NCBI GenBank assembly: GCA_024232965.1
Contig: JACKQF010000002.1
Location: 186,001-250,000, forward strand
DNA from: Verrucomicrobiaceae bacterium
Lineage (GTDB): Bacteria > Verrucomicrobiota > Verrucomicrobiia > Verrucomicrobiales > Verrucomicrobiaceae
Direction of reading: 5' to 3'
DNA length: 64,000 bases
Every line of letters begins with the position of its first letter. Position 1 is the stretch's first letter. The notes under the pieces were generated by a model, which saw only the letters and a program-made list of their open reading frames with translations, ran no database searches and had not been told where the DNA came from. A program made the translations under genes and the position numbers. This document shows positions 18,793 to 26,042 of this stretch, one piece after another.

Positions 18793-20163
18793 TTACGCCG
18801 CCTTGGGCAAGGCAGACCACAGGGCAAAGACACCCACGGCACAGATGGCCAGAATGCTGAGCCACAGCCAAGCATCATAGGCACGGCCAGGCTTCAGATA
18901 AGACGGCAATTCCTTGTACCGAAACCATGCCGCAGCAAAGGCTACGATGAAGAGGATGACCACCGTCACCAACCCGCCAACGACCACCATGTAGGCCGGA
19001 TTTTTGTAGTAGAGGTAAACGGCAGCCCACATCAGAGGGATGACAAAGGCCAGCACCGCGATGAAGCGGTGCCGTTGTTTGCTGTTGCGAAAGTCGAGCA
19101 ACCCAATCTGTGCAAATGCGTCAGAAAACATCCGCGTCCACGCGCCCAGCGCCGCTAGCACAGTGGAGTAAAGCACCACAAAGGCACCCGCCAAAAACAC
19201 GTCACTAGCCCAAGGCCCAAGAGACTCGGTGTACATGAGCGAGAGCGAGCTGATGAGCTGGTCTTCTTTGTCTGGCAATGAACTGCTGCCGTGCAGGATC
19301 GCCGCGCCAAGCAGATAAAAGATCACCGTGACCAAGGTATAGACCGCCATCGACACAAGGGCATCGAGTTGCATGACACGAATCCAACCTTTGGCTCGCC
19401 GACGCCACTCTTCCGTGTCGTGCTTCGGCCCGGAATACGCGGCATAACCTTTTTCGATCAGCCAGTAGTTGTAGGCCATGATTTCATCGCCCCCGATGCC
19501 TGTGATCCCAAAAGCGCCCAACGCGATCGCTGTGACCCCGGCGGGCAACTGAAAGCTTAGTCCGCTAGAAAACTCCGCCCACGTGATCGCATACGGCGTG
19601 AACTGCACCGAGATCAGCGAAGCCATGCTGAAGAGCGTGAAGAGCGCGATCAAGGTCAGGCAGACACGCTCGATCAACTTGTAGCCGCCTCCCATCACAA
19701 TCAATGCCGCCGAAATCGCCACCGGCCAAACCATGGTCTGAATGCTGAACGCCGGATGGATGACATTGATCAGCATCGCCACCGCTCCAACAATCCCACC
19801 AACCTGGAGCATCTTCGGCAGCATCAGCGCCAGCCAAAGCCAGATGGACCAATTGGCCTTCCCGAGGCGCGGGCCAGGCAGACCGTTCAGCGCAGCCATA
19901 GTGGATTGCCCGCTGTAGATCGCGTTTTTGCCAAACTCAACCTGCACTGCCACCTTGACCAGACAGCTCAGGATGATCACCCAAAAACACACAAAGCCCG
20001 CCTTCGCCCCCAAGAGCGTGGTCATGATCAGCTCGCCACTACCGACAATGGACGCGGTCAGGATGAGGCCCGGCCCCAGGTATCGCATGCGCGAAAGGAA
20101 GTCTGTCGGCGGCGGACGGATACCCGCCTCGGTGACGATGTAAGGATTCTCAGGAGAAGACAT
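18793..20163 (-). CDS. Nramp-related metal ion transporter, atypical metal site
   Basis: The protein (456 residues from the ATG at 20163) has about 11 hydrophobic segments and the Nramp-like opening YLGPGLILTASIVGSGELI. In classical Nramp transporters this first helix carries DPGN, whose Asp and Asn bind Mn2+ or Fe2+; here the position reads VGSGE. The sixth-helix motif of classical proteins (MPHN) also seems replaced, by FGITGIGGDEIMAY. The family resemblance is therefore clear but the substrate is not: it could move another cation. This variant is familiar from Planctomycetes and Verrucomicrobia proteins annotated as Nramp (recollection). A GTG two codons upstream (20169) is an alternative start. 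Confidence 0.75.
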   Translation of the reverse strand: MSSPENPYIVTEAGIRPPPTDFLSRMRYLGPGLILTASIVGSGELIMTTLLGAKAGFVCFWVIILSCLVKVAVQVEFGKNAIYSGQSTMAALNGLPGPRLGKANWSIWLWLALMLPKMLQVGGIVGAVAMLINVIHPAFSIQTMVWPVAISAALIVMGGGYKLIERVCLTLIALFTLFSMASLISVQFTPYAITWAEFSSGLSFQLPAGVTAIALGAFGITGIGGDEIMAYNYWLIEKGYAAYSGPKHDTEEWRRRAKGWIRVMQLDALVSMAVYTLVTVIFYLLGAAILHGSSSLPDKEDQLISSLSLMYTESLGPWASDVFLAGAFVVLYSTVLAALGAWTRMFSDAFAQIGLLDFRNSKQRHRFIAVLAFVIPLMWAAVYLYYKNPAYMVVVGGLVTVVILFIVAFAAAWFRYKELPSYLKPGRAYDAWLWLSILAICAVGVFALWSALPKAA

Positions 20164-20169
20164 GGGCAC

Positions 20170-20485
20170 CTATGTTGAAGATTTCCGGGCACAAGGGAAA
20201 GCCAAAGTTTCAGGACCTGAGAATTTCCGCAGAATACGCTGAACCCACGGAAAGCTAGGGCAGCGACTCCGCACCGTTGCCGACAGACTGCTGAAGTCCC
20301 TGAATCCGGGTCTCCGCGGAAGCAGATCATCACTCCGGCATAGTGAAGTTTACCTCCCCAGATCGCCAGCCGCAAAACGCCAGAGCTTTGGCTTGGCGGT
20401 GAGCGCAACTATATTGTTGCTGATTGCTATTCTTCGCAGGTGGCCTCAGTGGCTAGCTCAGCCACGCGGGGTGCGGAGCTTGGCG
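20170..20485. other. Non-coding stretch with leader-repeat copy A
   Basis: No gene is supported here. The part at 20345-20432 is a copy of a leader-like sequence found again at 22431-22518 (last 40 bases identical except one) and, more diverged, at about 24724-24790 upstream of the RHS gene. The remainder, 20170-20344, holds the promoter region of the Nramp-like gene, but no convincing -35/-10 pair was found. Confidence 0.6.
20345..20432 (-). repeat. RHS-leader repeat, copy A
   Basis: This 88-bp sequence aligns without gaps over its whole length with 22431-22518. The best block, 20393-20432 against 22479-22518, differs at one base of 40. On the minus strand it corresponds to the sequence just upstream of an RHS-type start codon in copies B and C. 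Here no RHS start follows, so it looks like a left-over leader at the outer edge of the toxin island. Confidence 0.75.
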
Positions 20486-21076
20486 CTACGAATCGGGGGT
20501 TGGCGGCGATCCAAACTGCTCAGCAATCTCGCTAGCAAAGGCTTTCCACTCCTGGGTTGGATGCAATGCGGCAATCCATTCAAGGTCATTCCAAGCGGGC
20601 GACTGATCGCCATGCAAAGCAGCCAAGACACAGAGGCCCGACTCGCGTTCGCCCCAAACGATCCATTGCCTTGATGGCACCGTGAATACCACGACTTGGG
20701 CATTGGCCAGAACCGAGTCCGCTGGGCTTTCAACGGGAGCACTGTTGAGGAAGTCCCAATAGTCATTGCTCGACAAGGTAGCAGGCAGAGTTGCCCAACT
20801 GTAGTAGCCGAATTGAGCCTTAAAGTAGCTCGCCGGATCGGGATCGAGAACACATAGAACCAACTCATGATCACCCGACTGAGACGCGAGCGCTTGCAGA
20901 GCCGACCAAAACTCACCGCTCATGGCCCAGTCAAACTCTTCAAAGCCACGCACTTTGAATGGATCTTGGAATGGCACCATCGGAAGGCGCACGCTTGAGC
21001 GTATTGTCGATTCCAAGCCTGCAAGGAGTCGGCTGAACTTTTCCTCCTCAGCGATGAAGTAGGGCGGCTTGATCAT
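20486..21076 (-). CDS. Unknown protein, candidate immunity partner of the toxin-like gene
   Basis: I do not recognise this 196-residue cytoplasmic protein. It has no signal peptide or membrane segment. Its ATG (21076-21074) overlaps the TGA of the upstream gene (ATGA), so it is translationally coupled to it. The upstream product looks like a secreted RHS-tail toxin; a coupled downstream cytoplasmic protein of this size is the normal arrangement for an immunity protein. The content is acidic and aromatic-rich (for example DPDPASYFKAQFGYYSW), common in immunity proteins. The role is inferred from position only. Confidence 0.5.
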   Translation of the reverse strand: MIKPPYFIAEEEKFSRLLAGLESTIRSSVRLPMVPFQDPFKVRGFEEFDWAMSGEFWSALQALASQSGDHELVLCVLDPDPASYFKAQFGYYSWATLPATLSSNDYWDFLNSAPVESPADSVLANAQVVVFTVPSRQWIVWGERESGLCVLAALHGDQSPAWNDLEWIAALHPTQEWKAFASEIAEQFGSPPTPDS

Positions 21077-21507
21077 GGCGTGCCTCCTTGCTCAAGCCTG
21101 ATCTTCACGTCGATTCCTTGACTGCCCGGCTTGTAGTAATCAACCGTTGGACCGCCAGTAGATTTGGCTCCATCGCGCAGGACATACTTGGCTCCGTCTT
21201 TTTGGAGGATTATCGTTTTGCCGTCCTTGCTGACAGACCTTGCCCACCCCGAATCAATCAGGTTCTTCTCGAAGATCGCCTTGCTGACGTCTGTAGCGCG
21301 ATTGGCGTAGCGACTCCCTGCGCGCGTCACGTCATCGTAGAGTGGGGATGCGCCAGTCGGTAGCGTCTTTGTGGAGGCAAAGGAATTCTGACCAAAATCC
21401 CCACGCTCCGCCAATGCAGACGTGGAGGCCATCGTAATCCACAGAAGGCTGAACCAGAGAGATGCCAGCCATCGCAGCTCATTAAGCCTAGCGGTTCGTC
21501 CCATCAT
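21073..21507 (-). CDS. Small secreted protein resembling an orphan RHS C-terminal toxin tip
   Basis: The 144-residue product opens with a hydrophobic signal sequence (residues about 13-34). The mature part runs from TRAGSRYANRATDVSKA to YYKPGSQGIDVKIRL. This pattern (SR.xN..TDVS....F..NL...G, then Gly-rich DG..xxxLKIRL ending) resembles the small C-terminal domain that follows the core in several RHS/polymorphic toxins; I recognise it from memory only. Here it has its own signal peptide and no RHS core. The ATG at 21507 overlaps the TGA of the PIN-domain gene (ATGA). It is probably secreted or periplasmic. An inactive remnant is the alternative. Confidence 0.5.
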   Translation of the reverse strand: MMGRTARLNELRWLASLWFSLLWITMASTSALAERGDFGQNSFASTKTLPTGASPLYDDVTRAGSRYANRATDVSKAIFEKNLIDSGWARSVSKDGKTIILQKDGAKYVLRDGAKSTGGPTVDYYKPGSQGIDVKIRLEQGGTP

Positions 21508-21938
21508 ACTGGCACCACCAGTCCTTCCGCCTCTGCGAGTTTCTTCTGGTTCCCATCGAAGGTGAGAAGCTGCTGGGCCTTCACAATTAGCGCTGTGGCG
21601 ACATGCAGAATATCAAAACCGCGATGTCCTCCTGTGAGAGTGTGCGTGGCGGACAGCCTTTTGGCTTCATCGACCACATCCGCGAGGTTGCAGACTTGAA
21701 TATGCAGTCTGCCACTAGCCCGGTCAGCCTCAAACTGCGCCCAGAACAACGCCGCCTCGCCCGGCGCTATCCCTTTTCGAAACTCAGCGAAGCGGAGCGC
21801 GTTGCCAAGCTCATACTCACTCAACACCGTGAGGGTAAGAGCACTTCTTTGGGACCTCATCCACGCTACCGCCCGAGACGTGTGAGCATCGTTTCCGTAG
21901 AGAGAAAATAGAAAACTGGTGTCCGCGCAGGTTACCAT
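21504..21938 (-). CDS. vapC: PIN-domain toxin, VapC family
   Basis: The 144-residue protein begins MVTCADTSFLFSLY, the standard first strand of a PIN domain with the metal-binding Asp, and has a second acidic cluster, SEYELGNALR, around residue 40. The later segment GFDILHVATALIV carries the third conserved Asp. PIN toxins of VapBC systems are Mg2+-dependent RNases acting on tRNA or rRNA (family knowledge). The gene overlaps by 7 bp with the antitoxin-like gene upstream and, unusually, by ATGA with a secreted toxin-like gene downstream. Active-site residues appear complete. Confidence 0.85.
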   Translation of the reverse strand: MVTCADTSFLFSLYGNDAHTSRAVAWMRSQRSALTLTVLSEYELGNALRFAEFRKGIAPGEAALFWAQFEADRASGRLHIQVCNLADVVDEAKRLSATHTLTGGHRGFDILHVATALIVKAQQLLTFDGNQKKLAEAEGLVVPV

Positions 21939-22183
21939 TTTCCAGAGGCTTCGTGGATGATTTCCAGGGACTCCGCTGCTGACATCACTCGCGACGCTGA
22001 TCTGTCTCGTTTTACAGCGGGACTTTGGGACCAGTCCACCGTCGGTGTGTGCGGATCCTTTTCAGGGATGAGCCGGGCTATCACCTTTCCCCTCTGAGTA
22101 ATGACAATTTCCTCACCCGCTCCGATCCAGCTCAGAAGGCTGGTGTAGCGATTTCTCAAGTCGCGGACCGTCGCTGTTTTCAT
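21932..22183 (-). CDS. Phd/YefM-type antitoxin partner of the PIN toxin
   Basis: The ATG at 22183 gives an 83-residue protein beginning MKTATVRDLRNRYTSLLSWI. The following GEEIVITQRGKVIARLIPE is the typical Phd/YefM DNA-binding fold signature (xEEvxITxRGKPVArLvP). The C-terminal half is polar and likely the flexible toxin-binding tail. It overlaps the PIN toxin by 7 bp, the standard antitoxin-first order, so it should autorepress its own promoter in the upstream stretch. Which intergenic site it binds is not visible. Confidence 0.85.
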   Translation of the reverse strand: MKTATVRDLRNRYTSLLSWIGAGEEIVITQRGKVIARLIPEKDPHTPTVDWSQSPAVKRDRSASRVMSAAESLEIIHEASGKW

Positions 22184-22238
22184 GGTGCTACACCATTGGC
22201 GCACATGATGTGCTTGTCAAGCTCCCGCATCAGCGCCC

Positions 22239-22280
22239 AAGCATCCTCATGAGGGTTTTAGCGATTCAGCGGACATCCCC
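22239..22280 (-). repeat. 42-bp island repeat, copy 1
   Basis: This 42-base block matches 22522-22563 at 37 positions. It covers the last codons and stop of the ghost RHS reading frame on the minus strand. Together the two copies flank the ghost and leader copy B, so the segment 22239-22563 looks like a duplication or excision scar. Confidence 0.7.
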
Positions 22281-22419
22281 CGGTTTCTGCCGGAGGTAGG
22301 GTGGTGCCGATGGCGGGACACAGGGCGGCCTGTGCCTCCGGCGAAGAAAAAACCACGCCCAGCAGGCCAAGCCAGCCCATCCAAAAGCGGAAGAAGGGCT
22401 GGCGCAAACGAGGCATCAT
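22258..22419 (-). pseudogene. Ghost RHS gene: signal peptide and start only
   Basis: A 53-codon frame with start ATG at 22419. Its product, from LRQPFFRFWMGWLGLLGV to SSPEAQAA, is the same signal region as the intact RHS protein (LRQPVLRFWMSWLCLLGV to SSPEAQGA), but ends in a stop shortly after an AETG sequence, where the intact protein continues into the RHS core. It has its own upstream leader (copy B, 22431-22518). It is a truncated RHS duplicate. If translated it would be a short secreted peptide; more likely it is a relic of recombination between RHS cassettes. Confidence 0.75.
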
Positions 22420-22430
22420 GGTTGGAGGAT

Positions 22431-22518
22431 GACGTTTACCACCTCAGATCGCAAGCTCCAAAAGGCCGCAGCTTTGAGTTGGCGGTGAGCGCAACTGTAT
22501 TGTTGCTGATTGCTATTC
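22431..22518 (-). repeat. RHS-leader repeat, copy B
   Basis: This is the sequence just upstream of the ghost RHS start. It matches copy A (20345-20432) along 88 bases and, more weakly, the region before the intact RHS gene (about 24724-24790; for example ATCGCAAG then a CCTTT/GCTTT and TTG..G pattern). It probably holds a shared promoter or leader, but I see no strong promoter boxes. Confidence 0.65.
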
Positions 22519-22521
22519 CTC

Positions 22522-22563
22522 AAGCATCCGCATGAGGGTTTTAATGATTAAGCAGACATCCCC
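22522..22563 (-). repeat. 42-bp island repeat, copy 2
   Basis: Second copy of the block at 22239-22280 (37 of 42 bases equal). It abuts leader copy B and lies 3' of the candidate immunity gene at 22653-23066 on the minus strand. Between 22564 and 22652 nothing else is recognised. Confidence 0.7.
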
Positions 22564-22652
22564 ACTGACCGAGTCCGCTGGGATATGATGGGACTCATTG
22601 CCGGGCACCCCTTAGACTGGTCCATTAGCACCGCCTCCCCCGATTGGGGCAG

Positions 22653-23066
22653 CTAAGCCGTCTCATCATCAAAAACTTCTTCCAAAATCTTCCCCTTTCT
22701 CGCAAATACGCTACACCAGGTGATGTCGTTTCGGTCAAACTCGTCACCTTCATCAGTTTCTCCATATTCGTAGGCAATGAAAATGGGGCAAGCCGCTTCA
22801 GGTGAAATGAGAATCTGAGAGTAAGTTTCTGGACCTTTGAGTTTCGCTGCACAAGTGTAGAAAGCCAAGTCATAAATCTTCAATTCGCGGCGGCACTTCT
22901 TGCACGTTGCCAAAAGTGATTGTTTGTCGCTTTGAACGAGTGAGAATTCCTTAGAGCCGCACGGGCAGCCAATCTGAAAATAGTGGCGATAGTCGTCCTC
23001 GGTGCCATTGAACATTTCATCAACTGACGTTACAAAGCCCTCCATGTGTTCTGGGTAGTAAAACAT
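22653..23066 (-). CDS. Zinc-ribbon-like protein, candidate immunity for the RHS toxin
   Basis: A 137-residue cytoplasmic protein with two Cys pairs, CPCG near residue 34 and CKKC near 56, forming a probable zinc ribbon, and a strongly acidic C-terminal half (YGETDEGDEFDRNDI). It starts 2 bp after the RHS stop on the same strand, the position of an immunity gene in RHS toxin cassettes. No family name is recognised. The role is inferred from position, length and composition; a direct homologue of a named immunity family was not identified. Confidence 0.6.
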   Translation of the reverse strand: MFYYPEHMEGFVTSVDEMFNGTEDDYRHYFQIGCPCGSKEFSLVQSDKQSLLATCKKCRRELKIYDLAFYTCAAKLKGPETYSQILISPEAACPIFIAYEYGETDEGDEFDRNDITWCSVFARKGKILEEVFDDETA

Positions 23067-23068
23067 AT

Positions 23069-24709
23069 TTAAAATTCCAGTGAATTGATTGCTCTTGGGT
23101 CGGCTTCATTCATCTTTCTAAAAGCGTTCAACTCGCGATCAAGATCATCCAAATTCGATACGCGGTTGTGGTTATGCCTAACCCCGTCCTCAACCCACGC
23201 TGCATCAGGACGAGTGCTACCATCGGTTGCTCGAACGCGATTACCGTTGACATCTCGCTGAACCCTGTTCTTTCGAAGATCAGTAGCTCCTCGGCCTTGT
23301 GCATCATCTAGCAGGTCTTCAATCGCATTATTGTGCTCGACAGTTGACGGCGCTTTACCCGAACCATGTTGAGGTCCATGCTTCGTTCTCGCCTTTGGGG
23401 CACTGGGAGCGTCTGCTTTTCCCTTGCCGGGAAGTCCCACTGCGACAACCGTATCGACCAGCCCCGATAAAACGGCATCGCTATCACCATCGATTGCTGC
23501 TGTCAGGGTCTTACCTGCCCCCACCGCCACCTGGAGTTTCTTGCCCGCAAAATCATCCACAGCGGCACTGGCCAAATCCATGACGGAGCCCTCACCAGCC
23601 GCCAACCTTTCCCCTGCATCCATGACATTACTTCCTGGAACAAGCCCGTCCAGTGCGGCGTTGCTTACCGTCTGGGTTACCATGGCGGCTTTCCCCGCGG
23701 CATGGAAGACAGTGCTCTCGTTGAGGGCTGTCAAGGTGCTGTCGGACATTGTGCCGACGAGCGCTTCGGCTACTGGATTGCCAATGTGCTCCTCAAACTT
23801 ATTGACCAGCCATCGCAAGAACAGCCCTTGGGCGTCAAAAGCCGTCCAGGGGTTCTGCTTGACATAGGCATACAGATTTGGCCCATCCACAAAGCCCGCT
23901 GGATCACGGCTCAGCCACGTTCCCGTCTCGATGTCTCGGTAGCGGAACCCCTCATACAACAGGCCCGTCGGGTCTTCCTCTTTCGTGTTCGCGCGCTGGC
24001 GATCCAGGTTCGTTCCTGTCTCCACTGGCCGCTTGCCAAAGGCCTCGTAGCTGGCCACCCAGGTCAGGCTGCCGCTGGCTCCGGTCTGCGCGACTACGTC
24101 CCCACGACCGTTGCTATGGCTGAACTTGATCGTGCTGCCTCCGCCGCTTGACCGCAGGCTGTAGAGCATCCCGCCGACACCGCCGCCCTGATCCGGCCCC
24201 CGCACATATTCCACGACGGGGCTTTGCCCGGCACTCATCAGCCCCAGCGATGCCGTCACTGCCGAGGTCGTGGCCACGGCGAACTCCGCCACGCTGGTCC
24301 CACCGCTGTAAACCATCCGTGTATGTTCCGTGCCCTGCTTGATCCCGGTACGCCGCATCCGGTAATCGTAGCCGTAGCTGGCGGTGTCCTGGCCTTGGCT
24401 CCACACGCCCTTCAGCCGGTTTTGGTGGTCCCAATCGTAGGTCTGTCGGTCGATGCCGTTTTCCCGCTTGGCGGTGCGGTTCCCCACCGCATCATAGGTG
24501 TAGCTGACCGCACGCCGCAAGGCCCCCTCCGGCCCCTCATGCTCCGCAAACCCCGTCAGTTGGTTCCAACTGTTGTAACTGTAGTCCCAGACTCCTGTCT
24601 CGGTGGCAGGACGAATCGCGCCCTGCGCCTCCGGCGAAGAAAAAGCCACGCCCAGCAGGCAAAGCCAGCTCATCCAGAAGCGGAGCACAGGCTGTCGAAG
24701 GGCGGTCAT
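23069..24709 (-). CDS. RHS-core polymorphic toxin, short form
   Basis: Residues 1-30 are a signal peptide (FWMSWLCLLGVAFS). YD repeats follow (YSYNSWNQLTGF, VSYTYDAVGNRTAKR, YDWDHQNRLKGV), then the RHS core-associated segment with GLLYEGFRYRDIETGTWLSRDP and GPNLYAYVKQNPWTAFDAQGL at about 240-290. After it come a pre-toxin linker and a C-terminal tip, from KHGPQHGSGKAPSTVEHNNA through GSTRPDAAWVEDGVRHNHNR to INSLEF. The tip resembles small PD-(D/E)xK-type nuclease toxins (RPD...GVR.N...), but the catalytic Glu is not evident; this is a guess. At 546 residues it is far shorter than ordinary RHS proteins. The next gene is a candidate immunity gene. Confidence 0.8.
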   Translation of the reverse strand: MTALRQPVLRFWMSWLCLLGVAFSSPEAQGAIRPATETGVWDYSYNSWNQLTGFAEHEGPEGALRRAVSYTYDAVGNRTAKRENGIDRQTYDWDHQNRLKGVWSQGQDTASYGYDYRMRRTGIKQGTEHTRMVYSGGTSVAEFAVATTSAVTASLGLMSAGQSPVVEYVRGPDQGGGVGGMLYSLRSSGGGSTIKFSHSNGRGDVVAQTGASGSLTWVASYEAFGKRPVETGTNLDRQRANTKEEDPTGLLYEGFRYRDIETGTWLSRDPAGFVDGPNLYAYVKQNPWTAFDAQGLFLRWLVNKFEEHIGNPVAEALVGTMSDSTLTALNESTVFHAAGKAAMVTQTVSNAALDGLVPGSNVMDAGERLAAGEGSVMDLASAAVDDFAGKKLQVAVGAGKTLTAAIDGDSDAVLSGLVDTVVAVGLPGKGKADAPSAPKARTKHGPQHGSGKAPSTVEHNNAIEDLLDDAQGRGATDLRKNRVQRDVNGNRVRATDGSTRPDAAWVEDGVRHNHNRVSNLDDLDRELNAFRKMNEADPRAINSLEF

Positions 24710-24723
24710 GACGTCGGCAGAGT

Positions 24724-24790
24724 GTCTTCAGGCCCACACATCGCAAGTCTCAAAAGAGGGCCTTTCGAATTGTTGATGCGAGCACACGAT
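24724..24790 (-). repeat. RHS-leader repeat, diverged copy C
   Basis: The 103-bp gap between the RHS start and the PQQ gene contains a diverged match to leader copies A and B: ATCGCAAG followed by tC.CAAAAG, then cTTT.GA and TTG.tGatG.GAGC. It is less certain than A/B, since identity is clearly lower. Confidence 0.45.
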
Positions 24791-24812
24791 TTGAGGTGCC
24801 CATCATTTTTGA

Positions 24813-26042
24813 TCAATCGCCGACGACTTTCACTGCTACCACTTTGCGACCATCTCTAGCGTAAAGGATGCCGTTGGCATAGGCGGGGAAGGACCGGTGG
24901 CCTGAGCGCAGGATCTGCGCCGTGCTGAGGATATCGCACTTCTCGGGTGTGGCGCGAATGAGCCATAGTTCGCCCTGCTCTGTCACGGCGAGAAGTTTGT
25001 CCCCCACGGAGATGATCGTGCCGCCGGGGACAGCCTCGCCATCCCAATCGACTGTGCCTTTTTCAACATCAATGCAGCGCAAGGTCTGCCCCTGCTCCTG
25101 GCGCCCCTCAAAGCCGTAAAGATGCCCCTCATGCAGCACGCCGGTGCTGTAGTGCGAATCAAAGAGATCCTGCTTTTGCCAAAGCAGTTCAAGCCCCGGC
25201 AGTTGCACCATGTTGGCGCCCACACCGTAACCTGCCGAAATCAGATACCGATCCTCCCCGCAGGCCACTGGCTGCGCGGCATTCACGGAGGCATCCATCG
25301 AAGAGCGCAGGGGCAGCGAAGCCACCATCTCGCCCGAGGCAGCATCAACCAGCCACAATTTGTTGCGCATCCAGCACATCACCCGATCAGGACTACCAGG
25401 GACGGTGATCGGGGAGGAGTAACCTGCTTCATCCTCAACACTCTGCCACACTACATGACCATCTTTGACGTCAAAGGCCACCATGCCCGCAGGCTTTCCA
25501 TCCTTGCTGCCGCCCGGCGTGATGATGACGCGATCCTTCACGACTAGCGGCGAGCAAGCCCGGCCGAAGAAGCCTTGGCCTGACTTGAAATCGGCTACGG
25601 TATCCACCTTCCAGAGCAGCTTCCCTGATTCCAGATCGATCGCGTGCAGCATCCCTTCCGCACCGTGCACAAAGACACGGCCATCAGCCACGGCAGGGGT
25701 ACCGCGTGGACCGTTGTCAAAGCCAAAGCTATCCACATAATCCGTCAAGTAGGTGAACTGCCACAGCATCACCCCCGCAGAGGCGTCACACGCTTCGACG
25801 ACCACCTCATCGCCCTTTCGATGAAACAAGATCGTCTTACCATCCGCGATCACTGGACCGGCAAACCCGCTGCCGAGCTCGCGCTCCCAAACCACGGGTG
25901 GTCCCGCGACTGGGAGTTGATCTGGTAGAGAACCGCTCACCACGCCGCTACGATCTGGCCCCATGAATTGGGGCCAATCGGCACCGACGAGGATGCCCGC
26001 CAATGCAGGGAAAGCGCAAAGGATGGCCAGGATCGACTTCAT
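24813..26042 (-). CDS. Secreted PQQ-binding-like beta-propeller protein
   Basis: I set the start at 26042, where ATG overlaps the TGA of the upstream TIM-barrel gene (ATGA). The product then has a signal peptide, MKSILAILCAFPALAGILVGA, and DWPQFMGPDRSG. Blade signatures include ACDASAGVMLWQF, AIDLESGKLLWKV, LVDAASGEMVASL and CIDVEKGTVDWDG. It is a single 8-bladed-type propeller of 409 residues, without haem motifs. Coupling to a sugar-isomerase-like protein suggests a joint role in periplasmic sugar oxidation or sensing (inference). Confidence 0.75.
   Translation of the reverse strand: MKSILAILCAFPALAGILVGADWPQFMGPDRSGVVSGSLPDQLPVAGPPVVWERELGSGFAGPVIADGKTILFHRKGDEVVVEACDASAGVMLWQFTYLTDYVDSFGFDNGPRGTPAVADGRVFVHGAEGMLHAIDLESGKLLWKVDTVADFKSGQGFFGRACSPLVVKDRVIITPGGSKDGKPAGMVAFDVKDGHVVWQSVEDEAGYSSPITVPGSPDRVMCWMRNKLWLVDAASGEMVASLPLRSSMDASVNAAQPVACGEDRYLISAGYGVGANMVQLPGLELLWQKQDLFDSHYSTGVLHEGHLYGFEGRQEQGQTLRCIDVEKGTVDWDGEAVPGGTIISVGDKLLAVTEQGELWLIRATPEKCDILSTAQILRSGHRSFPAYANGILYARDGRKVVAVKVVGD

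Noticed and set aside
22332..22535. 67-codon plus-strand frame over leader B and the ghost
   Set aside because: It is opposite the ghost RHS signal region, whose match to the intact gene is on the minus strand.
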